A stretch of 64,000 nt of DNA from Palsa-343 sp036269135 (GTDB lineage: Bacteria > Acidobacteriota > Terriglobia > Terriglobales > Acidobacteriaceae), in the NCBI GenBank assembly GCA_036269135.1, contig DATASQ010000062.1:53571-117570 (forward strand), in the 5' to 3' direction. Positions 44,038 through 53,100 of the stretch are shown here, piece after piece; positions within the stretch are counted from its first letter, which is position 1; each line of letters begins with the position of its first letter. The notes under the pieces were generated by a model. That model ran no database searches and was not told the DNA's origin. It saw only the letters and a program-made list of their open reading frames with translations. The position numbers were made by a program, and so were the translations under genes.

Positions 44038-45411
44038 ATGTTTGAGAATCTTTCCGATAGACTCCAGCGCGCCTTCAAAAACCTGCGCGGGCAGGGCGCG
44101 ATCAACGAAGAAAACATGCAGGAGGCGCTGCGCGAGATCCGCGTGGCGCTGCTCGAAGCCGACGTCAATCTGAACGTCGTGAAAGAGCTCATCGAGCACA
44201 TCCGCGAAAAGGCGATGGGCCAGGAAGTGTTGACCTCCCTGTCCCCCACCGAGCAGGTGGTCAAGATCGTTCGCGACGAGCTGATCGCGATCCTTGGCAA
44301 AGACGTTGCCCGTTTCCAGTTCGCCTCCCGTCCGCCCACCGTCATCCTGATGGCCGGCCTGCAGGGCTCCGGTAAAACGACCACCGCCGGCAAGCTGGCG
44401 GCGTGGCTGCAGAAGGGCGGCCATCGCCCTATGCTCGTCTCCGTCGACGTCTACCGCCCCGCCGCGCGCGAGCAGCTGCGCGTGGTGGCCAAAGCCATCA
44501 AGGCCAACATTTATGAAGGCGATCTGAAAGGCGAGCCGGCCGGCACGCCTCTGGTCGAGCGCCTCGCCAAAGAGGCTCGCCGCGAAGCCGTCATCACCGG
44601 CTGCGACACCCTCATCGTCGATACCGCCGGCCGCCTGCACGTGGACGAGCTGCTGATGGACGAAATGGCGAAGCTGAAAGCCCAGCTCTCGCCCCAGGAA
44701 ATCCTCTTCGTCGCCGACGCCATGACCGGCCAGGACGCCGTGCGTTCCGCGGAGGCCTTCCACAAACGGCTCGCGCTCACCGGCACCGTGCTCACCAAAA
44801 TGGACGGCGATGCCCGCGGCGGCGCGGCGCTGTCCATCCGCCACGTGACCGGCCAGCCGGTGAAATTCATCGGCACGGGTGAAAAGCCGGACGCCTTCGA
44901 GCCCTTCCATCCCGACCGCATCGTCGGCCGCATCCTCGGCATGGGCGACATCATGGGCCTGATCGAGCGCGCCGAAGAGAAGCTGGACAAGCGCAAGAGC
45001 GAGGAGTTCGCGCGCAAGGCGCTCTCCGGCGACGGCTTCTCGCTGGAGGATTTTCGCGATCAGCTGCGCCAGATCAAGAAACTCGGCTCGCTTGAGTCAA
45101 TCCTCAAAATGTTGCCCTCCGTCGGTCCCTTTGCCGGCATGCAGCAGGCCGCCGGGCAGGTGGACGACAAGCAGCTCGGCCGCGTCGAGGCCATCATCAA
45201 CTCCATGACGCAGCATGAGCGCGATCACCACGAGGTCATCTCCGGCAGCCGGCGCAAACGCATCGCGGCGGGCTCGGGCACCACCGTGCAGGAAGTGAAC
45301 CAGTTGTTACGGCAGTACGCGCAGATGCGCAAGATGTTCAAAGGCATGGGCAAAGGCGGCATGCTGCAGCGCCGCGCCATGGGCATGCTGGGCGGCATGC
45401 GCGGCCGGTAA
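44038..45411 (+). CDS. ffh: Signal recognition particle protein Ffh
   Basis: GTPase of the signal recognition particle, which binds 4.5S RNA and signal peptides of nascent membrane proteins. The 457-residue protein shows the N domain (RLQRAFKNLRGQG), the G domain with GLQGSGKTTTAGKLA at about residue 105, VDVYRPAAREQL, DTAGRLHVDE and TKMDGDARGG, and a Met-rich M domain with RRKRIAAGSGTTVQEVNQLL. The ATG at 44038 matches the family N-terminus. No SRP RNA gene was recognised in the adjacent spacers. Confidence 0.97.
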   Translation: MFENLSDRLQRAFKNLRGQGAINEENMQEALREIRVALLEADVNLNVVKELIEHIREKAMGQEVLTSLSPTEQVVKIVRDELIAILGKDVARFQFASRPPTVILMAGLQGSGKTTTAGKLAAWLQKGGHRPMLVSVDVYRPAAREQLRVVAKAIKANIYEGDLKGEPAGTPLVERLAKEARREAVITGCDTLIVDTAGRLHVDELLMDEMAKLKAQLSPQEILFVADAMTGQDAVRSAEAFHKRLALTGTVLTKMDGDARGGAALSIRHVTGQPVKFIGTGEKPDAFEPFHPDRIVGRILGMGDIMGLIERAEEKLDKRKSEEFARKALSGDGFSLEDFRDQLRQIKKLGSLESILKMLPSVGPFAGMQQAAGQVDDKQLGRVEAIINSMTQHERDHHEVISGSRRKRIAAGSGTTVQEVNQLLRQYAQMRKMFKGMGKGGMLQRRAMGMLGGMRGR

Positions 45412-45443
45412 CCAGCCCGCTTCTGACGCTTTCGTGTCGTTGG

Positions 45444-45478
45444 ATGACTCATCGTCTTGTGATAAAGGAATGAGTCAT
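45444..45478 (+). promoter_or_regulatory. Hairpin that can cover the start codon of the next small gene
   Basis: The 9-bp inverted repeat ATGACTCAT (45444-45452) / ATGAGTCAT (45470-45478) has a 17-nt loop. The second arm includes the first two bases of the ATG at 45477 and the loop holds the AAAGGA ribosome-binding site. It could tune translation or be an operator dyad. Confidence 0.5.
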
Positions 45479-45674
45479 GCGCAGGATAAGCGGTCTTCGC
45501 AGGCGAGCCGTGGTGACGGCTGCAATGGCAGCTGTGTTGGGAGTCTTCCCATTCATGGTTCACCTTCATTTGCCCCAGTGGTTTGTTTTTGTCTGCATTG
45601 GCCTGCAGGTCGTTCTCCTTACCCTGGCCATCTCCTTTCTGGTGCGCTCCCGGCGCGCCAAACAAAGCTGTTGA
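45477..45674 (+). CDS. Small two-helix membrane protein
   Basis: The 65-residue product has a basic N-terminus (MRRISGLRRR) and two hydrophobic stretches (VVTAAMAAVLGVFPFMVHLHL and WFVFVCIGLQVVLLTLAISFLV), ending in a basic tail with a C-terminal Cys. AAAGGA lies 8 nt before the ATG. No family is recognised. It stands between ffh and the metYX leader and appears to be its own unit, with a hairpin over the start. Confidence 0.6.
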   Translation: MRRISGLRRRAVVTAAMAAVLGVFPFMVHLHLPQWFVFVCIGLQVVLLTLAISFLVRSRRAKQSC

Positions 45675-45763
45675 ATCCATCGCGGCGTTGACGGATTTCC
45701 CGCCCTGGCGTGATACTGGCTGCAATGGTTCTTCCCACCAGCGGCGCGGCCTTCTCCTTCGGC

Positions 45764-45817
45764 ATGCATATGTGTATGCGCGGCACGACCGTGCCCGGGA
45801 GCGGACTGGCGCAATAA
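45764..45817 (+). CDS. Met/Cys-rich leader peptide of the metYX operon
   Basis: A 17-codon ORF reads MHMCMRGTTVPGSGLAQ. Three Met and one Cys fall in the first five codons. It ends 118 bp before metY and is followed by a strong intrinsic terminator. The codons ACG ACC GTG contain GACCGTG (45787-45793), fully complementary to CACGGTC (45845-45851) in the 5' arm of that terminator, so an antiterminator can be drawn. The layout is that of a biosynthetic attenuator responding to Met or Cys supply. No strong Shine-Dalgarno is seen before it. Function is inferred. Confidence 0.55.
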   Translation: MHMCMRGTTVPGSGLAQ

Positions 45818-45839
45818 GCGCAATTCCAAAGATTCCCTC

Positions 45840-45877
45840 CGGCCCACGGTCCTGAGCGATCGCGGGCCGTTTGCTTT
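45840..45877 (+). terminator. Attenuator-type intrinsic terminator upstream of metY
   Basis: The stem CGGCCC A CGGTC pairs with GATCG C GGGCCG (45840-45851 with 45858-45869, one A-C mismatch and one G-U pair) over the 6-nt loop CTGAGC, then TTTGCTTT follows. It lies in the leader, between the small ORF at 45764 and metY, not behind a full gene. Confidence 0.75.
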
Positions 45878-45934
45878 GCGCGGTGCGGATCGAGACCCGG
45901 CGGACGGCGGCCAACACTTAAAAGGAGCGGAGCA

Positions 45935-47251
45935 ATGGCAGACGAACAGCAGAAACAGCATCTGGCGACCCTCGCAGTCCACGGCGGCCAAACCCCGGAC
46001 CCCACCACCGGATCGCGGGCCGTGCCCATTTATCAAACCACCTCCTACGTCTTTCAGGACGCCGATCACGCCGCCCGTCTCTTTGGGCTGCAGGAGTTCG
46101 GCAACATCTATACGCGCATCATGAACCCGACGACCGACGTCTTCGAGAAGCGCGTCGCCGCGCTCGAAGGCGGAGTCGCAGCCCTGGCCACCGCCTCCGG
46201 CCAGGCGGCAGAGACGCTGGCCATCACCACTCTCGCCAATGCCGGCGATGAGATCGTCTCCACCACGTCCCTCTACGGCGGAACCTACAACCTCTTCCAC
46301 TACACGCTCCCCAAGCTCGGCATCACGGTGAAGTTTGTCGATGCCGACGACTTCGACGGGATCCGCAAAGCCATCACGCCGAAAACCCGCGCTCTTTACA
46401 CCGAAACCCTCGGCAATCCCAAACTCGACATCGTCGACGTGGAGGCGCTGGCGAAGATCGCCCACGAAAACAAGCTGCCCCTCGTCATCGACAACACCAG
46501 CGCTACGCCTGTGCTGCTGCGGCCTATCGAGTGGGGCGCGGACATCGTCGTCGAGTCGGCCACCAAGTACATCGGCGGCCATGGCACCTCGATTGGCGGC
46601 ATCATCGTCGACGCGGGCAAGTTCGACTGGAAGGCCTCGGGCCGCTTTAAGGATTTCGTCGAGCCGGACCCCTCCTACCACGGCCTCTCGTTTACCGAGG
46701 CCTTCGGTCCTCTGGCCTTCATCCTCAAGGCCCGCGTGCAGGGCCTGCGCGACCAGGGTGCGGCGGTTTCGCCCTTCAACGCGTGGCTCTTCCTGCAGGG
46801 TCTTGAAACCCTCCACCTGCGCATGCAGCGGCACTCCGAGAACGCACTCTCCGTCGCCCAGCACCTGGAGAAGCACCCCGGCGTCGAATGGGTCAATTAC
46901 CCTGGCCTGAACTCGAGCAAATATGCCGCCCGCGCAAAAAAGTATCTGCCCGATGGCGCCAGCGGCCTCGTCACCTTCGGCATCAAGGGCGGCTACAACG
47001 CGGGCAAGACCTTCATCAACGGGCTGAAGATCTTTTCGCTGCTCGCGAACCTCGGCGATGCCAAGTCGCTGGTCATCCATCCGGCTTCCACCACCCACCA
47101 GCAGCTGTCGGTTGAAGAGCAGGCCGGCACCGGCGTCACTCCGGAGCTGATCCGCCTCTCCGTCGGCATCGAAGATGTCCGCGACCTCATCGCCGACATC
47201 GATCAGGCGCTGGAGGTCGCAGTGCCCAGTCCGGAGCTGGTAGGCGCGTGA
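45935..47251 (+). CDS. metY: O-acetylhomoserine sulfhydrylase / aminocarboxypropyltransferase
   Basis: PLP enzyme that makes homocysteine from O-acetylhomoserine and sulfide. The 438-residue protein has the Cys/Met-metabolism PLP fold: the phosphate-site loop TASGQAAETLAI, Asp186 in VIDNTSA, which contacts the PLP ring, and the Schiff-base Lys211 in ESATKYIGGHG. Length and the extended central region fit the MetY type rather than MetB/MetC. AAAGGAG precedes the ATG. metX follows with a 4-nt overlap, giving the complete O-acetyl direct-sulfhydrylation route. The 260-bp leader appears to hold an attenuator. Confidence 0.95.
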   Translation: MADEQQKQHLATLAVHGGQTPDPTTGSRAVPIYQTTSYVFQDADHAARLFGLQEFGNIYTRIMNPTTDVFEKRVAALEGGVAALATASGQAAETLAITTLANAGDEIVSTTSLYGGTYNLFHYTLPKLGITVKFVDADDFDGIRKAITPKTRALYTETLGNPKLDIVDVEALAKIAHENKLPLVIDNTSATPVLLRPIEWGADIVVESATKYIGGHGTSIGGIIVDAGKFDWKASGRFKDFVEPDPSYHGLSFTEAFGPLAFILKARVQGLRDQGAAVSPFNAWLFLQGLETLHLRMQRHSENALSVAQHLEKHPGVEWVNYPGLNSSKYAARAKKYLPDGASGLVTFGIKGGYNAGKTFINGLKIFSLLANLGDAKSLVIHPASTTHQQLSVEEQAGTGVTPELIRLSVGIEDVRDLIADIDQALEVAVPSPELVGA

Positions 47252-48357
47252 CCGCAACGGTCGAGCAGGTGCAGGCGCGCCGGCCCGATTTCGAAGGGGA
47301 CTTCCTCATCGACGAGGTGGTCCCGCTCGAAAGCGGGGAAGTGCTGGCGCGCCCCACCCAGCACTACGCGCTCTACGGCCAGCTCAACGCCGCACGCGAT
47401 AATGCCGTGCTCGTCTGCCACGCCCTTTCCGGTAACGCCGAAGTCGCCACCTGGTGGCCGCAGCTCTTCAAAAAACCCGGCGGCCTGCTCGACCTCGACC
47501 GCGACTGCATCATCGGCATCAATATCCTCGGCTCCTGTTATGGATCGACGGGTCCGGGCTCCGTCGATCCGGAAACCGGACGTCTTTACGGCCCGACTTT
47601 CCCGCTGATCAACGTGCGCGACATCGTCCGCGCCCAGGAGAAACTGATCTCCTCGCTCGGCATCCGGAAGCTGAAGCTGGCCATCGGCGCGTCCATCGGC
47701 GGCATGCAGGTGCTGGAGTGGGCCATGCTCTTCCCGGATCGCGTGGCGCGCGCGGTGAGCATTGGCGCGGCGCCGCTGGGAGCCATGGGCCTCGGCCTCA
47801 ATCATCTGCAGCGCCAGGCGATCATGGTCGATCCAAAATGGGCGGGCGGCCATTACCTTCCCGACGATGAGCCCCACGGCGGTCTGGCCGTCGCCCGCGC
47901 GCTCGGCATCATCAGCTACAAGAGCGTGCCGCTCTTCGAAGCGCGCTTCGGACGCAAGCCCAATCGCACCGGCGAAAATCCCTTCATCTCCGCGACGGCT
48001 GGACAAAACGGCCGCTTCGATATCGCGGGCTACCTCGACTATCAGGGACACAAGTTCAACGAGCGCTTCGATGCCAACGCGTACATCTGCATCACCCGCA
48101 CCATGGACACCTTCGATCCGGTGCGCGCCCACGCCTCGCCTTTTGCCGCCTACAGCCGCATCCAGGCGCACGTGACGCTGGTGGGCATTTCGACGGACTG
48201 GCTCTTCCCGCCGGAAGACGTCCGCTCGCTCGCGGCCATCATCGGAGCCGCCGGCGCCCGCTGCGAGTATCGCGAGATGGCCTCCATTCACGGACACGAC
48301 GCCTTCCTCGCCGAGCCCGATCATTTAGTCCGTCTGCTGCACCCCATCTTCGAATAG
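47248..48357 (+). CDS. metX: Homoserine O-acetyltransferase
   Basis: Alpha/beta-hydrolase-fold enzyme that acetylates homoserine to feed MetY. In the 369-residue protein the nucleophile Ser149 is in GASIGGMQVLEW, the acid Asp is in VGISTDWLFPP (about residue 317), and His is in SIHGHDAFL (about 347). The oxyanion region CHALSGNAEV and the NILGSCYGSTGP motif are present. The start is GTG at 47248, overlapping the metY stop as GTGA, so the two are coupled. Acetyl versus succinyl specificity is assigned by the pairing with MetY. Confidence 0.95.
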   Translation: MTATVEQVQARRPDFEGDFLIDEVVPLESGEVLARPTQHYALYGQLNAARDNAVLVCHALSGNAEVATWWPQLFKKPGGLLDLDRDCIIGINILGSCYGSTGPGSVDPETGRLYGPTFPLINVRDIVRAQEKLISSLGIRKLKLAIGASIGGMQVLEWAMLFPDRVARAVSIGAAPLGAMGLGLNHLQRQAIMVDPKWAGGHYLPDDEPHGGLAVARALGIISYKSVPLFEARFGRKPNRTGENPFISATAGQNGRFDIAGYLDYQGHKFNERFDANAYICITRTMDTFDPVRAHASPFAAYSRIQAHVTLVGISTDWLFPPEDVRSLAAIIGAAGARCEYREMASIHGHDAFLAEPDHLVRLLHPIFE

Positions 48358-48404
48358 AGGGCGCGGCACACGTGGCGCGATGCCGCGGGCTCCCGCCCGT
48401 AGCA

Positions 48405-48422
48405 GTCCCGCGTACGCGGGAC
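48405..48422. repeat. 18-bp perfect palindrome behind metX
   Basis: GTCCCGCGTACGCGGGAC is fully self-complementary. It stands between metX and the convergent SDR pseudogene, with no T-tract. It may be part of a dispersed GC-rich element or a bidirectional transcription barrier. Confidence 0.5.
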
Positions 48423-48461
48423 GATGGAGAAAGCCCAGGCCTTCAGGCCCGGCCCGCCTCA

Positions 48462-49171
48462 TCACGGCTTCTGCGCAGGCCGCATCAGCACTTCGCTGAT
48501 GAACGACTGCGGCGCCTGCGTGACCAGCGTCGCCACTACCCCAGCCACATCGTCCGGCTGCAGCATCTTGTCAGGATTCTTCCCGGAGTGCCCATCGCCG
48601 AAATGCGTGTTGATCGACCCCGGAGCGATCGCGCTCACGCGAATGCCATACTGGCGCAGCTCCTCGGCCACTGAATACGTCAGCCCGTTTAGCCCCCACT
48701 TCGACGCAGCGTAAGCAGCGCCATTCGGCAGGGGATTGCGGCCCGCCAGCGACGAAATGTTGATGATGTGTCCGGAGCGGGCACGGATCATCAGCGGCGC
48801 CAGCGCGCGGATCATCAGATACGGCCCGCGCAGATTCGTGTTCAGCACGCGATCCCACTCCTCGGGCGCAACGTCGTGCAGCGGCCCGCTCTGGCTCACG
48901 CCGGCATTATTCACCAGGATGTCGCAGCGCTCGAACTCCCGCGTAACCCGCTCGCCAAACAGCTCGACCGCCGAAGGATCGAGAAGATCGCAGGGCAGGG
49001 AAGCTGTCCGCCGGCCTTCTGAATCTCCTGCTGCACCTTGGACAGACTCGCCGCATCCCGCGCGACGAGCAGCACGTGCGCCCCCATCGCGGCGAGTTTC
49101 CGCGCGATGGCCTCTCCCGCGCCCCGTCCGGCGCCGGTGACCACGGCAATTTGCGAAGCAAGCTGACTCAT
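48462..49171 (-). pseudogene. SDR family oxidoreductase disrupted by a 5-bp duplication
   Basis: Two adjoining frames give the halves of one FabG-like protein. The N-terminal part (start 49171) has VVTGAGRGAGEAIARKLA and runs to GGQLPC. The C-terminal part (to 48462) has VNNAGVSQSG, INISSLAGR and YAASKWGL. Between them CAGGG is present twice (48991-49000). Removing one copy joins the frames and restores LPCDLLDPSAVELFGERV, giving a normal 234-residue SDR with all catalytic residues. So the break is recent, or a sequencing error, or a reversible slip. The gene is convergent with metX. Confidence 0.85.
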
Positions 49172-49208
49172 AGTCGGTTCGATGCGGCAGCGCCCCGCGA
49201 CGCTCCCT

Positions 49209-49715
49209 TCATTCCGTCTGCCCCCGGACGAACGTTGCCGTTGTCACCGCCTGGCCCGTGTGCCTCTGCGTGTGATCGGCGCAGTGAACGAGCAGCCCTC
49301 CGACGCTGGTCGGCAGCTCCTTCCGTCCAACCGCGCGCGCCTGTTCCAGATCGGCCCCGGCAAACCTGCGAATTCGCACCAACGCCGTCTCCAGCCCGCC
49401 GTGAAACTCCGCGAACAGCGCGTCCCGAGTCGCATTCGGCTCCAGCTCCGCCTTTAGCGCGGACAGTTGATCCGCGCTCAGTTGCCGGCCTTCGGCATAG
49501 GTCAGCAGACGATCCAGCGTCCGCACAAGATGCCGCAAATGAAATGCTACCGGCGCCACGCCCGCAGGACGCGCATTCAATTCCTCATCGCTCAGCGAGC
49601 CGCAATGTTCGTCGGCGTCCTCGCGGCACAATTCCAGCGCATGCACCACAGCGCGGATGACAGCGGGTATCTCCGCATGCGTCCCGCGCAGCCAGGGTTC
49701 CGCCTGAGCACTCAT
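49209..49715 (-). CDS. DinB-like metal-binding four-helix protein
   Basis: The 168-residue protein is of the DinB/YfiT type. A four-helix bundle with candidate metal-binding His is seen in PVAFHLRHLVRTLDRLL (about residues 55-71) and LLVHCADHTQRHTGQAVT near the C-terminus (HxxxH type). Such proteins are small thiol-dependent transferases or damage-linked proteins; the reaction is not readable. The ATG at 49715 is chosen; a GTG at 49733 would add six residues. It is upstream of the SDR pseudogene on the same strand. Confidence 0.8.
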   Translation of the reverse strand: MSAQAEPWLRGTHAEIPAVIRAVVHALELCREDADEHCGSLSDEELNARPAGVAPVAFHLRHLVRTLDRLLTYAEGRQLSADQLSALKAELEPNATRDALFAEFHGGLETALVRIRRFAGADLEQARAVGRKELPTSVGGLLVHCADHTQRHTGQAVTTATFVRGQTE

Positions 49716-50176
49716 GCTTCCAGTGTCTCGCACTTCGCTGACCGGTGAACCATAGCCGCGCTTCCTGGCAAAGCCTCACCCGACGCTGCGCATCTGCGGC
49801 CACATCGCGCTCCAGCTCTCCAGCGGATCACGGCAGACAACAATATCCGGGTGGTCCTCCGACTCCTCATTGCGCGGTCGTTGTCTTTTCTGAGTTTGGG
49901 GAATTTTCTGTTCCTGGGAAAGTCTCAGGTCGTGCCGAGTCACTCATGCGCACAGTGTACGGAACCGCAGCAGCCGCGGTTCCCAAGCTCGAGAACCGTG
50001 CGATCGATCTGACGCTCCGAGCAGCCCAGCCTCAGCGCTATGCCGCGCACCTCGCCGAGCGCGAGAAAGATACGCCACAATTGTGTTAACTTTTCGTGCG
50101 ACGCGTTCCGGCCTTCGAAGAGCAACTCCAGCGCCCGTGAGCGCGTTTCCCGCAGTCCTGTTTCAGGAGGTCGAGT
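49716..50176. other. Spacer upstream of the BNR-repeat gene
   Basis: No gene is convincing in these 461 bases. On the minus strand a 26-codon ORF starts near 49947 (MSDSARPETFPG), and an overlapping frame continues with HPDIVVCRDPLESW; together they could be remains of a short gene with a frameshift. The last part carries the AGGAGG that serves the TTG start at 50177. Confidence 0.4.
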
Positions 50177-53100
50177 TTGAAGTTGCGTTGTCTTTGTGTG
50201 TCCGTCAGCCTGGTTGCGCTTTCGCTCGTTTCCGGCGCTCAAGGCCAGCAGCCCAAAGACAGCACCTCTCCCGATTCCTCTCTCTATGGAGCGCTGCACT
50301 TTCGCTACATTGGCCCTCCCGGCAATCGTGTCAGTGCCGTCGTCGGTGAGCCCGGCAATCCCAACGTCTATTACGCCGGCGCTGCGTCGGGAGGCGTCTG
50401 GAAGTCTTTTGACGGCGGCGACCACTGGTACCCTATCTTCGATCACGAGGACGCGCAGTCCATCGGCTCCATCGCCATCGCTCCCTCCGCGCACAACATC
50501 CTCTGGGTCGGCACCGGCGAAACCTTCATCCGCAGCGATGTCTCCCTCGGCGACGGCATCTACAAGTCCATCGACGCCGGCCGCACCTGGCAGCACATGG
50601 GCCTCGAGAAGACCGGCCGCATTGGCCGCATCGTTATCGACCCGCAGAACCCCGACATCGTTTACGCCGCTGCCCTCGGCACCTGCTACGGCCCGCAACA
50701 GGAGCGTGGCATCTATCGCACCATCGACGGCGGTAAAACCTGGAAGCGCGTTCTCTTCGTCGACGAGAACACCGGCGCCTCCGACCTCACCATGGATCCC
50801 GGCGACCCCGAGCACCTCATCGCCGGCATGTGGCAAATGGATATCAAGACCTGGGGTCAGAAGAGCGGCGGCCCCGGCAGCGGCCTCTTCGAGACCAACG
50901 ATGGCGGCGATCACTGGACGCGCCTCACCGGCCATGGCCTGCCGCCCTCGCCCCTCGGCAAAATTGCCGTCAACTTCGCGCCCAGCGATGGTCGCCGCGT
51001 CTACGCTCTCATTGAAACCGGCCAGGGAGGAACCCTCTGGCGCTCCGACGACGGCGGCGATACCTGGATCGTCGTCAACTACAGCCGCCTCCTCAACGAG
51101 CGCCCCCACTACTACACCCGCATGCTGGTCATGCCCGACAACGAGAACGAAGTCTATTTCCCGTCGAACGGCATCAGCGTCACCAGGGATGGCGGCGAAA
51201 CCACGCAGCACATGGCGTGCCCGGGCTTCGATCCTGCCGCCAAAACCTCTCTGGATCAGGGAGAATGCGGCGGCGACAACCATGACATGTGGGCCGACCC
51301 CACCAATCCCAGCCGCATGATGGTCGGCAACGACGTCGGCGTCATGATCAGCACCACCCGCGGCCGCTCCTTCCGCTGGTTCCGCCTGCCCATCGCGCAG
51401 ATCTACCACGTCGCTACCGACAATCGCATCCCCTACAACGTCTACGGGCAGATGCAGGACGGCATGCCGCTCAAGGGCCCGAGCGACGTGCCCAGCGAAG
51501 GCGAAATCGATGCCGATCAGTGGACCACCACCGCCGGCTGCGAAACCGGCTGGAACATTCCCGACCCGGTCGACAACAACATTGTCTGGGGCGGCTGCTA
51601 CGCCGGTGTCACCGAGGTCTTCGACGCGAAATCCGGCTTTGCCCGCTCGGTCAGCGTCTGGCCCGATCGCACCATGGGCGCCAATGCGGGCCAAGTGAAG
51701 GTCCGCATGAACTGGACCTATCCCATCGCCATCTCCCCCTGGGATCACAACACCGTCTACGTCGGCGCCCAGTACGTTGAAAGGACCACCGACCGCGGCC
51801 AGACCTGGCAGCAGATCAGCCCCGACCTCACCCTTAACGACGCCTCCATGCACGGCGATTCCGGCGGCCTCACCGTCGATAACCTCAGCGTCGAATACGC
51901 CGGCGTCGTCTTTGCCATCGCCGAATCGCCCAAAGAGAAAGGTCAGATCTGGGCCGGTACCAACGACGGCCAGGTGCAGATGACCCGCGACGGCGGCCAG
52001 CACTGGAGCAACCTCACCGCCAACTTCCCCAATCTGCCGCCGAAGATGACCGTCGACAGCATCGAGCCTTCGAAATACGACGCCGGCACCTGCTACGTCG
52101 CCTTCGACGGCCACCAGGTCGATATCTTCGATCCGTATCTCTACAAAACCACCGACTACGGCAAAACCTGGACGAAGATCACCGACGGCATTCCTTCATC
52201 GCCGCTCAGCTATACGCACGTCCTGCGCGAAGATCCCTTCCGCCGCGGCCTGCTCTATGCCGGCACGGAGAACGGCCTCTACATTTCCATGGACGACGGC
52301 GCGCACTGGCAGCCCTTCCAGCTCAACCTGCCGCACGCCCCCGTCTACTGGCTCACCATCCAGCCCACCTTTGACGATCTGGTCATCGGCACCTACGGCC
52401 GCGGTTTCTGGATCCTCGACGACCTCTCGCCGCTCCAGCAGATGAAGCCCGAAAACGATCGTGCCGCAGCCGAGCTCTTCCCCGTCCGCAAAGCCTGGCG
52501 CCTGCGTTCCGGCATCCGCCGCGAGCTGGCCGCGGAGAGCGTCTCCGTTGGCGAGAACCCGCCCTACGGCGTCCCCATCAACTACCTGCTGAAGGCCGAC
52601 ACCAAAGACGTGAAGCTTGACGTCTTCGACAAGGGGGGCCAGCTCGTCCAGCACCTTCACGCCTCCGGCCATCCCGGCGTCAACCGCGTCTGGTGGGACC
52701 TTCGCTACGAAAACACAGTCGCCGTCGCTCTCCGCGCCACACCCCCCGGCAACCCGCATATCTGGAGCGAGAAGCGCTTCGCCGGCCACCTCACGCGCCC
52801 CATCTTTTATTACGGCATCGGCGGCGGCAACAACGCGCCCCTCGTCGCCCCCGGCACTTATACCGTGAAGCTTACGGTCGGCGGGCACGTCCAGGTGCAG
52901 CCCATCGTCGTCGTCAAAGATCCAAACACGCCCGCCACTCTTGAGGATGCCATCGCCTCCTCGGCGCTCTCCTACAGGATCTACCAGGACACGGACCGCT
53001 CCGCTGAGCTCATCAATCAGATTGAGTGGTCCCGCCGGCAGCTCGAGGACACGCGCCGCCTCCTCGTCGCCACCCGCGCCGACCAGTCCCTCCTCACCGC

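Noticed and set aside
45675..45763. SAM or SAH riboswitch upstream of metY
   Set aside because: The S-box core and other SAM/SAH motifs I know were not found. The leader-peptide plus terminator reading explains the sequence better.
49750..49950. Possible short minus-strand gene with a frameshift (MSDSARPETFPG joined to HPDIVVCRDPLESW)
   Set aside because: The pieces are short, there is no ribosome-binding site of note, and a frameshift must be assumed. It is mentioned only in the spacer entry.
49940..52114. A long minus-strand ORF (724 codons) opposite the BNR gene
   Set aside because: It is antisense to a clear BNR-repeat protein with signal peptide and ribosome-binding site. Its composition is the Ala/Gly/Val/Asp-rich pattern of antisense frames in high-GC genes.
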